Assembly: GCF_907165205.1 (NCBI RefSeq)
Contig: NC_058192.1
Location: 7,564,001-7,628,000 of the forward strand
Direction of reading: 5' to 3'
DNA length: 64,000 nt
From: Coccinella septempunctata
Lineage: Eukaryota > Arthropoda > Insecta > Coleoptera > Coccinellidae
The notes below the pieces were generated by a model, which was not told the origin of the DNA, searched no databases, and worked only from the letters and a program-made list of their open reading frames with translations. Made by a program: the position numbers and the translations under genes. Numbering within the stretch: the first letter of the stretch is position 1; each line of letters opens with the position of its first letter. Of this stretch, positions 48,341-60,590 are shown in pieces.

Positions 48341-49678
48341 TAGTTGGGGAGCCGATGTATGCACTTTCAGCGGTGGTGAAAGCGTCTGCAGGGTCTCAAA
48401 GATGTAAAAAAAAATTGTCAGGTGTACATACTCGAGTGTGTCAGATTAAGATAATGAATTCATGCTTATCTGACAGTTTTCGCGGTGGGACTGACCGTAC
48501 GGAAGAGTTGAAAATGGTAAAAAAAAAATTCCAGCGTGTCAGATTTTTGGCGGATATGTTAATTAAAGACCCAAAAGAAGCTACATTTCAAGGGACTGAC
48601 AATTTGGACGTGACGCAAGGTCACAGCGGTCCTCTGAAAAAGTAAAAAAAAATCGTTACTTGTACATACTCGAGCGTGTCAGATTTTCATACAGATCATA
48701 CAGATTTTGGTGTTTTAAACATGTTGACGTGACATGTTTTTTTTCGAATAGTTTTCTGCCTATACCTCTATTCGCTTTTGTATTCATTATGAAAGTTGTA
48801 GATAATGAAATTCTACACAACTTTCGTCTGAAGCAATTTTAAATACTCTTAACCGTTCTCGAGTTAGAGGGCGGTAAGGGCGAGGAGCTTAGCCACACAT
48901 GCGAAAGGGCAAGGTCAATGTAGAATCCCAGTCTAATCTACATTCATCCATTTGTCAAAATGAGAAGGTATTTCTATGAAGACAATTTCGAAATTATTCA
49001 CGAAAATTTTAGTGTTTTCTGTGACTGAACCTAAGAATGAACTATTTTCCAACGAGTTAATTTTCGCTTCAGCATGTATCGCTAAACACCTTGCATTTAT
49101 CGCCATATATCTCAAAAACGTTTGAACGCAGAAAAAATTGCTTGGGACAAAATTTGTATAAAATGTTATGCTTTACAACTTTCATAATGAATGCGAAAAA
49201 TATTTGAAGCCCAGGGAAGGAGTAAATTGAAAAAAAACTGATTTTTGTGACCTTTATGGACAATTATTATTGTTTCGGCTTGCTAAAACTGTTAGATTAT
49301 ATTTTTTCCGTTATTTTTGAATCATTAGCTTCAAGATAAGAAAAAATGCCACCGCGCCCGACAATGTACACGTGACGTTTTTTTTTTGCAACTATGGCGC
49401 CCTCCCACACATTTTCGACAAGCTTAAATTGTCAGATTAAGAGAATATATACTTTTCAACATGTAATTAACCATATATATTTTAATCTGACACGCTCGAG
49501 TATGTACAATGATCGTTATTCCTTTTTACTATTCTGACAGGCTGTCCTAGACTATTCCCCCTATATACAGGTCTAATTTTTGGTAGAGGTACTCTTCAGG
49601 GTCCAAGGTATGTGTCCCCTTATATTAATCTAACACGCTCGAGTAAATCCCGAATTTCCCTCTTCGGCTCCCCAACTA
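48341..49678. mobile_element. PIF/Harbinger-like foldback element with TTA target duplication
   Basis: 1,338 bp bounded by inverted repeats TAGTTGGGGAGCCGA (48,341-48,355) and its complement (49,664-49,678), with TTA on each side (48,338-48,340 and 49,679-49,681). Near the left end three direct repeats share CAGCGGT, an A-run and ACTCGAGYGTGTCAGATT. The complement of this last motif recurs at about 49,483 and 49,627. A further internal inverted repeat (about 48,772-48,842 with 49,130-49,200) contains ATTCATTATGAAAGTTGTA. No transposase is seen. The 3-bp TTA duplication is typical of PIF/Harbinger, but this is inferred from the target site only. Confidence 0.85.
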
Positions 49679-49681
49679 TTA

Positions 49682-52600
49682 GGTAATCAAGTATGTTACA
49701 TTGAATATGCTCATGATTACGAAGGAAATGCCTAGTTTTCCCCAACCTTAAGAACATATACCAATTTTGAATGCGCTATTTGGCACTACATGTCACTGAA
49801 ACGTCGTCTAAAGATAAAACACAGTAGATTATAAAATGATCTGAGAAGTGTTTGTCGCCAACGATGATGTAAGGAATTATAAGTCCATAGAGGGCTGAGC
49901 AGGGAGCTGTCAGAAAGGAGTGCCTAGATTCAAAACGATCGCTGGTGGAGGTCGACTAGATTGAGACCGAGAAGTAACCCGTTTTCCTCGACGAGTGTCA
50001 CCCATTGTTTACGTGGGATAAATCGTATCTATAGAGTGTCCTAGAAGTTTCTGGTGTATTGATTCATGAAAACGACAGTGGAAAAAGTGTCATTGTTCGT
50101 GAAAACCTGGGATGTTCAGGAGAACTTAAAAGTAATGATAACATCCATTCCATTTAGGAACTCCTATGGATAAAAATTCTTTTGTGTATCGATATCCATA
50201 ATACTATTCGAAGAAGTCATGACCCCCGTCATAACAAAAAAAATTGTTACTATCTATTGCAAGGAATTCATTTCACGAACTTGACCTGATATCACTGTCG
50301 ATTTTAAACATTTTACAACAACGATAGTGTAACATTTGAGCTCCGAACATTAAATATGATTAGCATACATCAACAAGGCATATATTAATAAATTATCATG
50401 TTTACTGACGAACTGCTTTGTTTATCAACTGAGAACAAACGAAAGTGAGGATGATAATTTAATTCCATCCAACAACTTCAAAATGAACGAAATATAAATC
50501 ACCCCTTGCATTTTTGCCATCCCCTCACTAAATTCTAATAGAATAATTATTTTAACTTCAGATAAATAGGTTAGGTCTCAAAAATGAAATCTCCTGAAAA
50601 TGTCTGTTTCGAACAAAGTCCATAATATGAAATGTTACCAGCCTTATAAGGATTCTGGTGTCCTTCGTCCACTCATTTGAACATATAAATCAAACATCAG
50701 TTACTATTCTTGTCGAGTGTTATTCAAGTCGCGTATGATCTAGATAGCTGCGTATGAAAATCCTATTATCGGAGCGAAACCTGGCATATGAAGGTATTTG
50801 ACAGGTAGAAAACGAAGCACGTATAGTTTGTGTCCATAAACAGAATGGAAGTCGGTTTCACCATTTTTGGAAATCGTTGTTTCACAGAACACCGTTATCT
50901 TCGTGTAAAAATCGTTGCCTGAATCCGCGAAATTTGAATTTTTAGTCTGAGCTCGCTAAAAATGTTGCTAGCTAGAAGAAACACATTTTTGGTCATATAT
51001 TTTTGTTACTGGATAGGCTTCATTCAACTCTACATGTCTCTCTCATTTCGAGACATTCATACGAGTACAATACAGAAAAAGCACAATTTTTCAAATAAGT
51101 AAACACAAATAAATAGACTCAGTAACTGTTTGTTATTATTCCTTATTGAAAGATCGAATGACAGCGACTATTCGAAAAAATTTACCCAAGAAGGAATCGT
51201 TCTCGAAATATCTCGTATTACAAAACCACCAAAATTCATATTCCAACTACTGTTCTCGAGAACTGTTGGAGAGCATAGTTAAATATTTGTTCGGAGAATA
51301 ATGTACCATCCTGAGGATGAATACGTGTTACCACATGACATTTCATGGATTCGTTTCTTGAGTTCAGTAACCTTTCCAAGGAGTATTGACATTATTTTTC
51401 TGAACAAGCACAAAAATATGTCTCTAAAATCTCGTGTTCGAATTCTGGCTGAAGGTTAATGAAAAAAAAACAAGAATACTAACATTTGGAGCTTGAATAC
51501 TTACATTGGTCGGAATCAAACTGTGAAACAAGCGCTGTCCTAGACTTGCCAATTATTTTACAATAATTTTTCAAGAACGCTAGATTCATACCCTGAAAAG
51601 GACATAAATCAACACAATCAAGACCATTAGACCGTCGAAATGAGGAAATTCTTCGTATTAATTATCACATGCAGACTGATTAATTTGCTAAAGAGACCTA
51701 CCAGACGTGGGCTATTTCCTTCGTGATAATTATCGTCTCGTTTTAATTGTCTAATCAAGTCCAGCATTTTTCGATAGGTTTCGTAATCGATTGAAAGAGA
51801 AAGCTACCTTATTCAGCTCTGCAGAGGTAATCAACACCTAGGCAAGGTATCCATTTACATGTATTTGCTTTTAACATTTCGTGCAACAAAACAAATATAG
51901 AATTTGTTCGGATCGCCGACATAAAAATAACATTTTATCTCTCTAGTTACACATCTGACTGACAATGAGAGGAAATTGAAGGAAATGTTGTTCGCTATGT
52001 TGTCATACTGCACATCTAGATAACCACAGAAAACAACCTGAAATTTACCATGCTATAAACTTGAGGATATAGGAGATATTTCCAAAAATATTTGACCAGC
52101 AAGCAAATGGAATTCTAGTGCGAAATTTAATGAATCATTGTCAGAAACTAACAATCATAGCAATCCTTACGCGATTAAGAAACTCTGATCATGTTATGAG
52201 CTGAAATTTAAATATTTTCAAAGAAACCCAAGAATTATGAAGCAACTCACTCCTTCCGGGCATGTGTACTTTTCATCACCATCATTTTAGACAAGAAGTT
52301 TTTTGATTTTTCCTCATCCACGTCTATATAGATATAATATTATACATTATGCTACAAATCTCTCTTCGGTTGTATAGAAAAGCAGCAGCTAAAATATTTT
52401 TCAATGTCTCTCAAGAACTCAGAACTTGAAAGATCATACTGGTGCAATTTCGGCTACCTGAATGTTACATACTATAAACCACATCAACAAAAATACAAAA
52501 TACGTATAAGCTGGTAGAACTGGCGAATCCTTAGGGCAAAGTTTGAGAGTAAAACCGGAAATTCGAACCCATTTAGGCAACAATGCAGGCTGTTCCTCGT

Positions 52601-55191
52601 GAGAGACAATTATCGTAAAATCTGCATTTTAAACTGACACCCTTCATTCCGTATCTTACTATGTCCATTGAAATAATTCGTTCATTCTGGTTCAGTATCT
52701 GTTATTCGACGTTAACTGCGCTAGGCTGCCGATAAAATTGTCAAGTCATTATATTCTTTGCAGAAAATCAAGTAGTATATTACTTACCCACTATCTGCGC
52801 GATTTTTCTTCATTTAAATTACACAACACACCTTGGTACTTTCCTCAACCGATCCCACAAATGGAACTTCGAGTTCGTTTTCACGAAATGTGTTTCACTG
52901 GGTTTTTTTTTTAAAGCAAGTTCTTCGGCGACAGTTATCGACATGTGTGGATGCCTATATTTGCTCGAATCCAGGACTTGGTTGTCTCATTAAAGCCAAT
53001 GAGTTAGGACACAATGTTTATGGTTACCAAACATAGTTAGAAGGAACAATTTTAAAAAAATGACCGAACACAAGTACCTATTTATACCTTTTTTCGTCCA
53101 CAGTTCATGAATAATTTCAATGATGAAATGTTTCATTCATATTTCAATACTGTGGCTTTGAGGTGAAATATAGGGAAAATTAATAAAGCAGCTACAGGAG
53201 ACTATCTACCAGCAAAGATTTTTCCACTGATGATTTATCTGCAATGCCTATAAGTCTAATTACAAAACAGGCAGCCAATTAATAATTCAAATGGTGGTAG
53301 TTAATGTTGATTTATTTGAGCATAAATCCCGATTGAGAATCCAATAGTTATATAATGAGACGGTAGAGATGGCAAGTGGAAGATGAATATATTACAATAT
53401 CCTTCAACGGCAAGGTGAGAGTACTGATTGTAACGTGATATATTTACAATTGATTATTGTCTGTGGTATCGGAGAAGATATTCTCGGAACAATAAATCAG
53501 TATCAATGGATTAGTTTTTCCATGCTTGCTGGCTATTCTGATGAATTTATAATCCCAGGAATCAAAAGTTTTTGAAGGAATAAAATTTCATAAAAAGTCC
53601 TCTTTGTGCCCTGAATGTAAAGTTCGTGTTGTTTGTGATGAAGCCACACTTATATCATTGTTGAAAAATGCAAGACCCACACTATTTTTGCAACTATTAA
53701 TCTACACCCTGTATATGATATATAAGACTTTGAAAAACTTCTACAACAATGTGGATGATATCTTTGGCAGCAGCACTTCTGATCATAAATGAATCTCTTA
53801 AGTTCCATGTGTGGAATTCAAAAACAAGAGTCTCACTCAGTTCGATTTTATTATCCCATTAAAAATTGAGTTTTATTGCTTCCGCATTAGTGGAATGTAC
53901 ATGATTCTACCTCAGTTCGCCCACTCACAGGTTATATCATGACATATAGAAAATATCTTGATTGAATCAGTATAATCCAGCCAAGGTCTTCACAATGGTT
54001 ATTTAGTCACCACTCTGTTAAGTATGATTGAAGATTGAACTTTCCAGAAGATCATATTGGTCCACAGATTGCTTGGTACCCATTGGTCTTAGTGCTTTTC
54101 CATTTTATGTTTTTTCAGCGTACTATTTTGTATAGTTCAGTGCCTTAATATTCTGACGATTGAGGAAATCAAACGTTTACGAAATCTACGTAGAACAAAT
54201 TTTTCATTATGTTCCTTGTGTTTGAGATGAGGCAAAATCTGGAAAAGTACAAGATTTTATGGAAAATAATTCCTAAAATGTTAACTTCACAACCAGATTA
54301 TTTTTTTCTCATTTACCTACAGAGGACAGTTAACTATTGACATTGTTTATATTAGACTCTTAGGGGAACACTCTTTTTTGGTTGACAACTTGGATTCCTC
54401 TCTAAAAATGATAGAAAGAGACATTTTTTACCTCATTTTATAAAAAAACTTCGCTGGTGGGTTCATGAAACAAAAATACTCTTGCTGAACTCATTCATTC
54501 TTCATCATGTGATTAATAAAATCAGGCTCCTTTTTCAGTAATCCGCGAGAAGGAATCCTCGGGGAAGGGTTACCCTTACAATTAAACTCGAAGCCAGAGT
54601 CAACCCAACGAGAACCGTTGCCTATTGACTTGGAGAATAAAGGCCTCAAAAGCTGTTTAATTATGTCCTTACACAAGGGGGGAGAAAGAAAAGAGGACCC
54701 ATACTCGATACGAATTCGCGAGAAAATGCCACTGGGTTAATTATACGGAGAGAATCTCGAGATTATGCTGTGCTATGTAATTTCGTCCTGGAGGGTATAC
54801 CAAAGGATTTTTCTGGATAATGCATTGGAATGGTGCGAAAATTTGAATATGTTATCAATGCGACTCGAACAGCGTGAAATCCTCGGTTTGGGTAGTGTTT
54901 TCTGGCGAGAGAAAGAACATACTGGTATTTGAATAGGGGAAGTGACGATTTCATTCGGAGTATAATTCAATGCATAAGTTGAAATGGCTGTTTGAACTCC
55001 CCCAGGTCGTATTACAGGGAGAGTAGAAATCTTGTGAGAATAAAATCACATTCGACAAGCTAACCAGGTATGGAGTACTTGTGAAACACACTTTATATTA
55101 TCAAATCGATAAGAAGAACTGTTCCATATCATCGCAGTAAAAAATGAACTATCCAGTCTACTAAGTAAGCCTGAAAAGGGATTTTTATGTA
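49682..55191. other. 5.5-kb intergenic stretch, no gene seen
   Basis: No exon with recognisable protein similarity, no RNA and no clear transposon. Open frames are at most 67 codons. A frame at 53,604-53,792 begins with CPECKVRVVC, which could be a zinc-ribbon fragment, but there is no supporting context. The 51.6-51.8 kb part is rich in TTAATT/ATTAAT motifs. Confidence 0.45.
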
Positions 55192-55194
55192 TTA

Positions 55195-55766
55195 GACCCG
55201 TTTGCACCAAACGCACTTAGTGTTAAGTGTCCCTTAAAATGAACCCTTAACTTAAATTACGTTGCACCAACTGTAAAGTGACATTTGATTGGCTAAAGCT
55301 AGCCTTAAATTTGAGCGCTCCTGTAATGACCACTTAGGTATTCAAGGGCGGGATTCTAACCTAAAATAATTTGTTGAACTCATAAACTGGCTGCAGAACT
55401 GCTGTGGTTTTTCTAATTTAGAAAAACCACAGTAATAATAATGCTATTTCAGCAACAAAAAGTTGTCACTCTTCGATAATAATATAATAGTTCACTTGAC
55501 ACTGACTGACAGGGCAATAAAGTTAGGTTAATGAAATGACAGCGATCATCGGCAACCGGCCAACCAATGAAAATGCTTCATTAGACTAGAATGAAGTTGC
55601 ACCAAAATAAAAAACTGAAATATCACTAGATATGAAAACTTAAGGGCCCCTACTTAAGATTTTGTTAAGCCGCAGTCGTGCAACTGACAATAAAATTAAG
55701 CGTCCTTTAACTTTAAACTACGCTTAGTTAAGTACTCATTTTAAGGGGGATTGATGTAAACGGGCC
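55195..55766. mobile_element. MITE with GRCCCGTTTRCAYCAA ends and TTA target duplication
   Basis: 572 bp with inverted ends GACCCGTTTGCACCAA and GGCCCGTTTACATCAA (read inward), flanked by TTA at 55,192-55,194 and 55,767-55,769. The ends continue as imperfect inverted repeats with TTAAG-rich motifs. Inside is a 14-bp perfect hairpin, CTGTGGTTTTTCTA with its complement (55,402-55,432). Coding capacity is absent. The TTA duplication again suggests PIF/Harbinger-type mobilisation. Confidence 0.87.
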
Positions 55767-55769
55767 TTA

Positions 55770-56632
55770 GTCTCGGTTGTGATATTCGTAATTTTTTTCC
55801 ACCACAATTTTTGTAGCTCCTCTATAGTTTCGCTCTATCTGTTAGGAAAGACTATTCCTTGTAATAAAAATCATACAATGATAAGCAAATTCAAGGACAA
55901 TTGAATTGAAAAGTAACAAAGTGCTTGTGATTGTATTTCTTTCTATTATTCCTGACAAAATTGGAACAAAGTCTATACCTATCTTCCAGTATTCATATTT
56001 AATTTTATAACAGTACGATCCAAATGTTCCTTCTGCTGTGTTTCCTAGGTATTTATACACAATTCCCGATTATACCTCAATCAAACTTCTCCAGAACCAT
56101 TAATAGATCAGTCTAGGAGAACAATATCAGATATTGGGAAAGTCATCAGCAGGAAATGCGCTGGGTATTCCGGCCTTAAGCCCGGCATCAAGCGTAGGTA
56201 TTTTTTATTTAGCAAGGGCGCAGGGAGAGCCGCGAAGGGAAGAAAAAATAGCAGGCAATTGGTATGCAGGACACAACAAGCGGAGCGGAGGGTGCATCGG
56301 AGACAGAAAAGGAGATCAATACCATGCCAGCAGAGTCAAGATGCTGAGACGCTTTGTGGCAACGTGCGAGGTTTTGCAAAGGTCTGTCGGAAATATTTGT
56401 AAATATTTTTTATTTTCCTGTATGAAATTTTAGACGACAATGGAAAACGAAAAAATCAGTCTGAATTCACTAAAAATGCGATAACTTTCTGAGAATACGA
56501 CTAGTAACGTAGGTGATTGGTGTTGAATAGTAACTTTCCGACAAAAATTCTACATAGTTTTAAAATTTATCGATTGATTGAGAAACAAAAATAAAACAGG
56601 ATATCAAGAATGATGAAAAGGATCCTTTGTAT
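55770..56632. other. intergenic DNA with a GC-rich 99-codon open frame of unknown meaning
   Basis: 56,134-56,433 is GC- and purine-rich compared with its surroundings and open for 99 codons on the plus strand (Arg- and Gly-rich in its middle part), with no domain motif. It may be an exon fragment, an RNA or a repeat. No call is made. Confidence 0.35.
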
Positions 56633-57251
56633 ACAGGGTGTATCTTTGACTCGTACAAATATTTTAATAGTAGATTCCCGAGGTGAAAAGGAACACTTTT
56701 TTCCTATACCATTTTTTCCGATTCCGCCCTAATAAAAAGATTAAGCCACTTCAAGTTTTCATAATGAGCTATGTCACCCCTGGAATAACAAAATTATCTT
56801 TCAGCTAAATCTGTGACACTACACATCTATGGATCTTTTGAAAAGAGTTGCATTCAGCCAATTGCAAACCCAATTTTTCGAATTTCGCAGATATTTGTTA
56901 TTTTTGAACATCAAATTACTCGAGAACGGCGCATTATACAAGAAAACATAAAGAACACTTTTATTTCACAATACCTTCAAATATTCACCAGATAGAGTCC
57001 AACTTAGTTTCAAGAGTTGGGTTCTTTAAATTCTTGGTAATTTTATGGTACAAAATGGTCATAATGAGAAAATTGGAAGATGTGGGTGATATCTTATGTT
57101 CGAAAAAGAACGAATTTCATTTCATTCGATGAAAATAACATTTTGTTAGAGTTTTTCAACAGCCTGTATCTTTCAAACCGAGCCGATACGAAAAAAAAAT
57201 GTTTCTTTTGACCTCAAGAATCCATTGTTAGAATATTTGTACTCACCCTGT
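56633..57251. mobile_element. inverted-repeat element family A, copy 3
   Basis: 619 bp, starting ACAGGGTGTATCTTTGACTC and ending TACTCACCCTGT, in a TAT...ATA context. The right end lacks about 11 bases (the GTCTTTGACTC part) found in the other copies. It is homologous over its length to copies at 3211 and 41,434. Confidence 0.87.
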
Positions 57252-57840
57252 ATAGTGTCTTCCTTAATTTTTTCCAGAAATAGCCATGGGAATTCCACAA
57301 GAATTTGTTGAAAACAAACATAGTTGCTGCTTAACCGGATGCCGTTTTGGTGAAAAAAACAAGCCTTATCGACCAAATTAACTATCATATCAACTGAACA
57401 ACAATAATACTCCCAAGAGATTATCAATTTTAAATCATCGAAACCTTGAACTGCAAACTACGATAGAAATGGCAAGCGTTGAAAAATAAAACTATCAAAT
57501 TCGCTATATAATACTCATGATTGGAATATGGATTAAATATAACGTCTCGAAATACTTTCATTGTTTAAGATCAAAGTGTACAAACAAAAACACGACGAAA
57601 CTGAAATTGAACGGCTTTCGATATCGTACTGCACTGCTTATGTCTGTAACATCCTCGAAACAAATCAGTTCTCCAGTATCGCTCTGATTTGGGCCCTCTA
57701 CAGGCTGAAGGACCTTGTCTGGTGTGAAAAATTTGCTGACCTCGAATACCTAACTCCTGTCATAAGTTTTCCTGAAAGATAGTCGATTTCTTTCATAATA
57801 AAACGTTGAACGCATTCATAATTTATTTCCAATTTTATCA
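57252..57840. other. intergenic DNA, no gene assigned
   Basis: A 73-codon open frame at 57,561-57,782 lies directly upstream of a LINE fragment and might be an older part of that element in another frame, but no motif proves it. Nothing else is recognised. Confidence 0.4.
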
Positions 57841-58285
57841 TATTTACCGGATTCTAGAAGTGCCAGATTGAAATCTCGTAAGCCTTTATGGACTAATGAT
57901 TTTCTGTATTCGACTATTAGCCATGAAGAATTTTGGCAATCAGAATGGAATTCGTGTTATCTCTCTAATAAAGATTTGATTACTGATCCTTCAAAAAAAG
58001 TTCCTGGCTTTGATCTTCCTAGAAAAATTTGGTGTACACTAAATCGACTGAGGACTGGCCATGGTCGGTGTAATAGCATGCTCTTTAGGTGGAATGCTGT
58101 TGATAGTCCAAGATGTGAGTGTGGCGCAGAAGAAGAAACTATAGACCACTTGGTGAAGAGTTGTAGAATATATCATTTTCAGGGTGGTTTTGAAGACATT
58201 CACTCGGTGACCGATTCTTTTTTGAGATGGATTAGAAATTTCAAAATTATTTAATAAGAAATATAATATAATATAATATAAAATT
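57841..58285 (+). mobile_element. non-LTR retrotransposon C-terminal fragment (R1/LOA/Jockey-like)
   Basis: The frame from 57,841 to 58,254 encodes KSRKPLWTNDF, GFDLPRKIWCTLNRLRTGH, then a zinc knuckle CECGAEEETIDHLVKSC (C-x-C-x8-H-x4-C). This is the C-terminal arrangement of R1/LOA/Jockey-group LINE proteins: a conserved LNRxRTGHGR segment followed by the finger. The stop is followed at once by a TATAA microsatellite tail (58,256-58,282), as expected for the 3' end of such elements. The endonuclease and reverse transcriptase are absent, so it is a 5'-truncated dead copy. Confidence 0.87.
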
Positions 58286-60457
58286 CAATACCCCTCTCAT
58301 TTTTTTTCTTTCTTTTTTGTTTTCAGATTATTCTTCGTTAACCATCGTAGTAGAAAAAAGGGGAGGAAGTTTTTGGATTTTGTCCTATGAAGAAGATGTC
58401 CTTCAATATAATAATTTCAGCTTATTCTTTACACAAATACATCATCATTACACTTGTATGGGCAAACAGAGAGTTTTTTCTGAGGTTTTTATCTCTGTTT
58501 TTTCATGTATCATAGGAAGATATGTATAGAACCCCGTTGACATTTTTCCTCTGCTTACACTGAGATCTGGAACGAGGAACAGGTTTTTAGGATCTGTCTC
58601 TTGTTGCCATTTCTTTACACCTGCTTCATTGTTTTTCAGATTGTAAAAGTTTGTAACACTCTTTTTCAAAATATATATAATTGTGTTTAGGTGTGCCTCT
58701 TCAGCCAATAGATAAATGGTGATATGCCGATATGGTGCACCGAATTTCTCTGGCCCAAGCTCCTACGCCATCCATCAAAAGAAGCAGCGAGATTGACAGA
58801 CGGCACGAAGTAATAAACTGGCATATCTTTGACGGAATGAGCATCCCCCATCCCCATACATTGATTTATCCCCGTTTCGGTGAAATATGTGAATGGGATC
58901 GCGTCACGTCCTAACGTCCCTCCTTCGGTCCTTAATCAAGATATATCCACCGGAGTCCCGGAGCCAACGCCGGTGAGATATTGCCGCCCGGAAAAATCGC
59001 TTTTATAACCTCTATTCAGTATTTATATACACACATAGAGCACTAAAGGCGGTTTACGTTATTGCCCTACCTTGGAAATTCCCCGCAAACTTGGGATAAT
59101 TCAGGAATTGTTGCCTTGGGTAAAATTTATACCAGCTGGAAAAAGTATCCTGGATATCTCGACTAGATATCTCAAGTTTCTTCGATCAATTCTGTATGGC
59201 AGGTGTGGATCATACGAGCTGATACTCCACTGATTAAACTCGGACAGTCATTAATCAAAGAAAGTTCCTCAGACGTCATGAATTTCAGCAACTAAGTTGG
59301 TCTTTTCAGCTTAATCATTCCGAATTTGATAGAGACAGAATTACTCTACCATTATTGTTATGTATGACTCTAATTACGTCCCTGTCTCCTTTGGAATACT
59401 TCACGAATTATCATGGGTGTCTATTAAAACGGTGACATGATAAAATCCTAAGGGTAAAAACAAGTAGTCAGCTAGCCAGAGGTGGAGTTGATAGTACAAC
59501 AAATAATGTAGAGATTAATTCAATAAGTGTGCAATATATAATTCAGTATGAATCACAGTATGATGGTGCGGCAAAGAATTAATAACAAGAACAAAACATT
59601 GAATGGAAGAGAAAAATATACGAAATCAGATCCAGAGAACAACGCTTGTGCAAAGCAAGCAAAAACAAACGCCCTGCGATATATTTTTATACCGATACTT
59701 AGCCGAAACATAGAGGTATTTGCTCGGAGAATTTTCAACAGTGATCTGCCCGCCATGACGTCATACTGTTGCTGAAATCAAGAGACTATAGTTTGAATAG
59801 TCGCTCCTTATTGGTATCCCAAATTTTATTCTATCCCTGTGGAACCATGCCCTCGGATCTTTACTAGAAATATTTCGGAACAATCAATATCCTCTGGCGC
59901 ACGGAGAAGAGAACACAAATCATCGTGATATATCTCTATCTGAGTATCGACATTACTCATACAGCAAGGAATGGAAATATTCACCCCGAACGATGCGACG
60001 CAGGAAGTGACGCCTCATATCATCCCGAAGAACATCCACCAGTCCCTATATTAATCTACCATTAGGAGAAATAATTTATCACCGCATTGACAACTGGAAC
60101 GGTTATATAAAGAAGTGACGGAAACTGAAGGGTTGTACTTGCAAAACGCCGACCGCTTGCGGCAGTCATTCATTAACCCATTCAGGGGTGGATGCTATGA
60201 ATTTCACAGCAATCGACTACGATGGGAAATATCACTTAAACCAAAATCATATATTCAAGGAGCATTGTCTTGACCGGCTTTGAATATGCAAAACAACTCA
60301 TTAACGGAATCCTGAAATAAACGAAATTAATCCAGATAAATAAATAACATCCGCTGATGAAATCCACAAAAATATTACACTGTTTTTAGAACTAGCTGTG
60401 CACTATCACTCGAAGTATCAATATAAATACCATTTCGTCGAGCAAGAGTAGATTCTG
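58286..60457. other. intergenic DNA, no gene seen
   Basis: No coding region is supported. About 58,720-59,000 is GC-richer and could be a regulatory element or an old exon. Open frames here are at most 86 codons without motifs and overlap on both strands. Confidence 0.45.
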
Positions 60458-60590
60458 ATCATGATTTCGATCTCATTTGACCTCGTCAGGGCAACACAAC
60501 TCTTATCTCGACGAAAATTCAACTAATTAGTCGAGGTGGATGTTGTGTTGCTCTGACGAGGTCAAATGGAACCAAAACCATGGTCATGAT
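60458..60590. repeat. 133-bp near-perfect hairpin
   Basis: CATTTGACCTCGTCAGGGCA followed by ACACAAC (60,473-60,499) pairs with GTTGTGTTGCTCTGACGAGG followed by TCAAATG over 27 positions with one G-T pair. ATCATGA (60,458) and TCATGAT (60,584) form an outer stem, and CTCGAC/GTCGAG pairs again near the loop. It could be a pre-miRNA or siRNA-type hairpin or a tiny foldback transposon. The sequence alone does not decide. Confidence 0.7.

Noticed and set aside
48355..48645. 96-codon open frame
   Set aside because: It lies in the direct repeats near the left end of the Harbinger-like element and is explained by them.
53604..53792. Short frame starting with CPECKVRVVC, possible zinc ribbon
   Set aside because: Only one cysteine cluster, no second half, and no neighbouring exon or transposon motif.
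57173..57427. 84-codon minus-strand open frame
   Set aside because: It runs across the end of the family A element copy 3 and has no motif.
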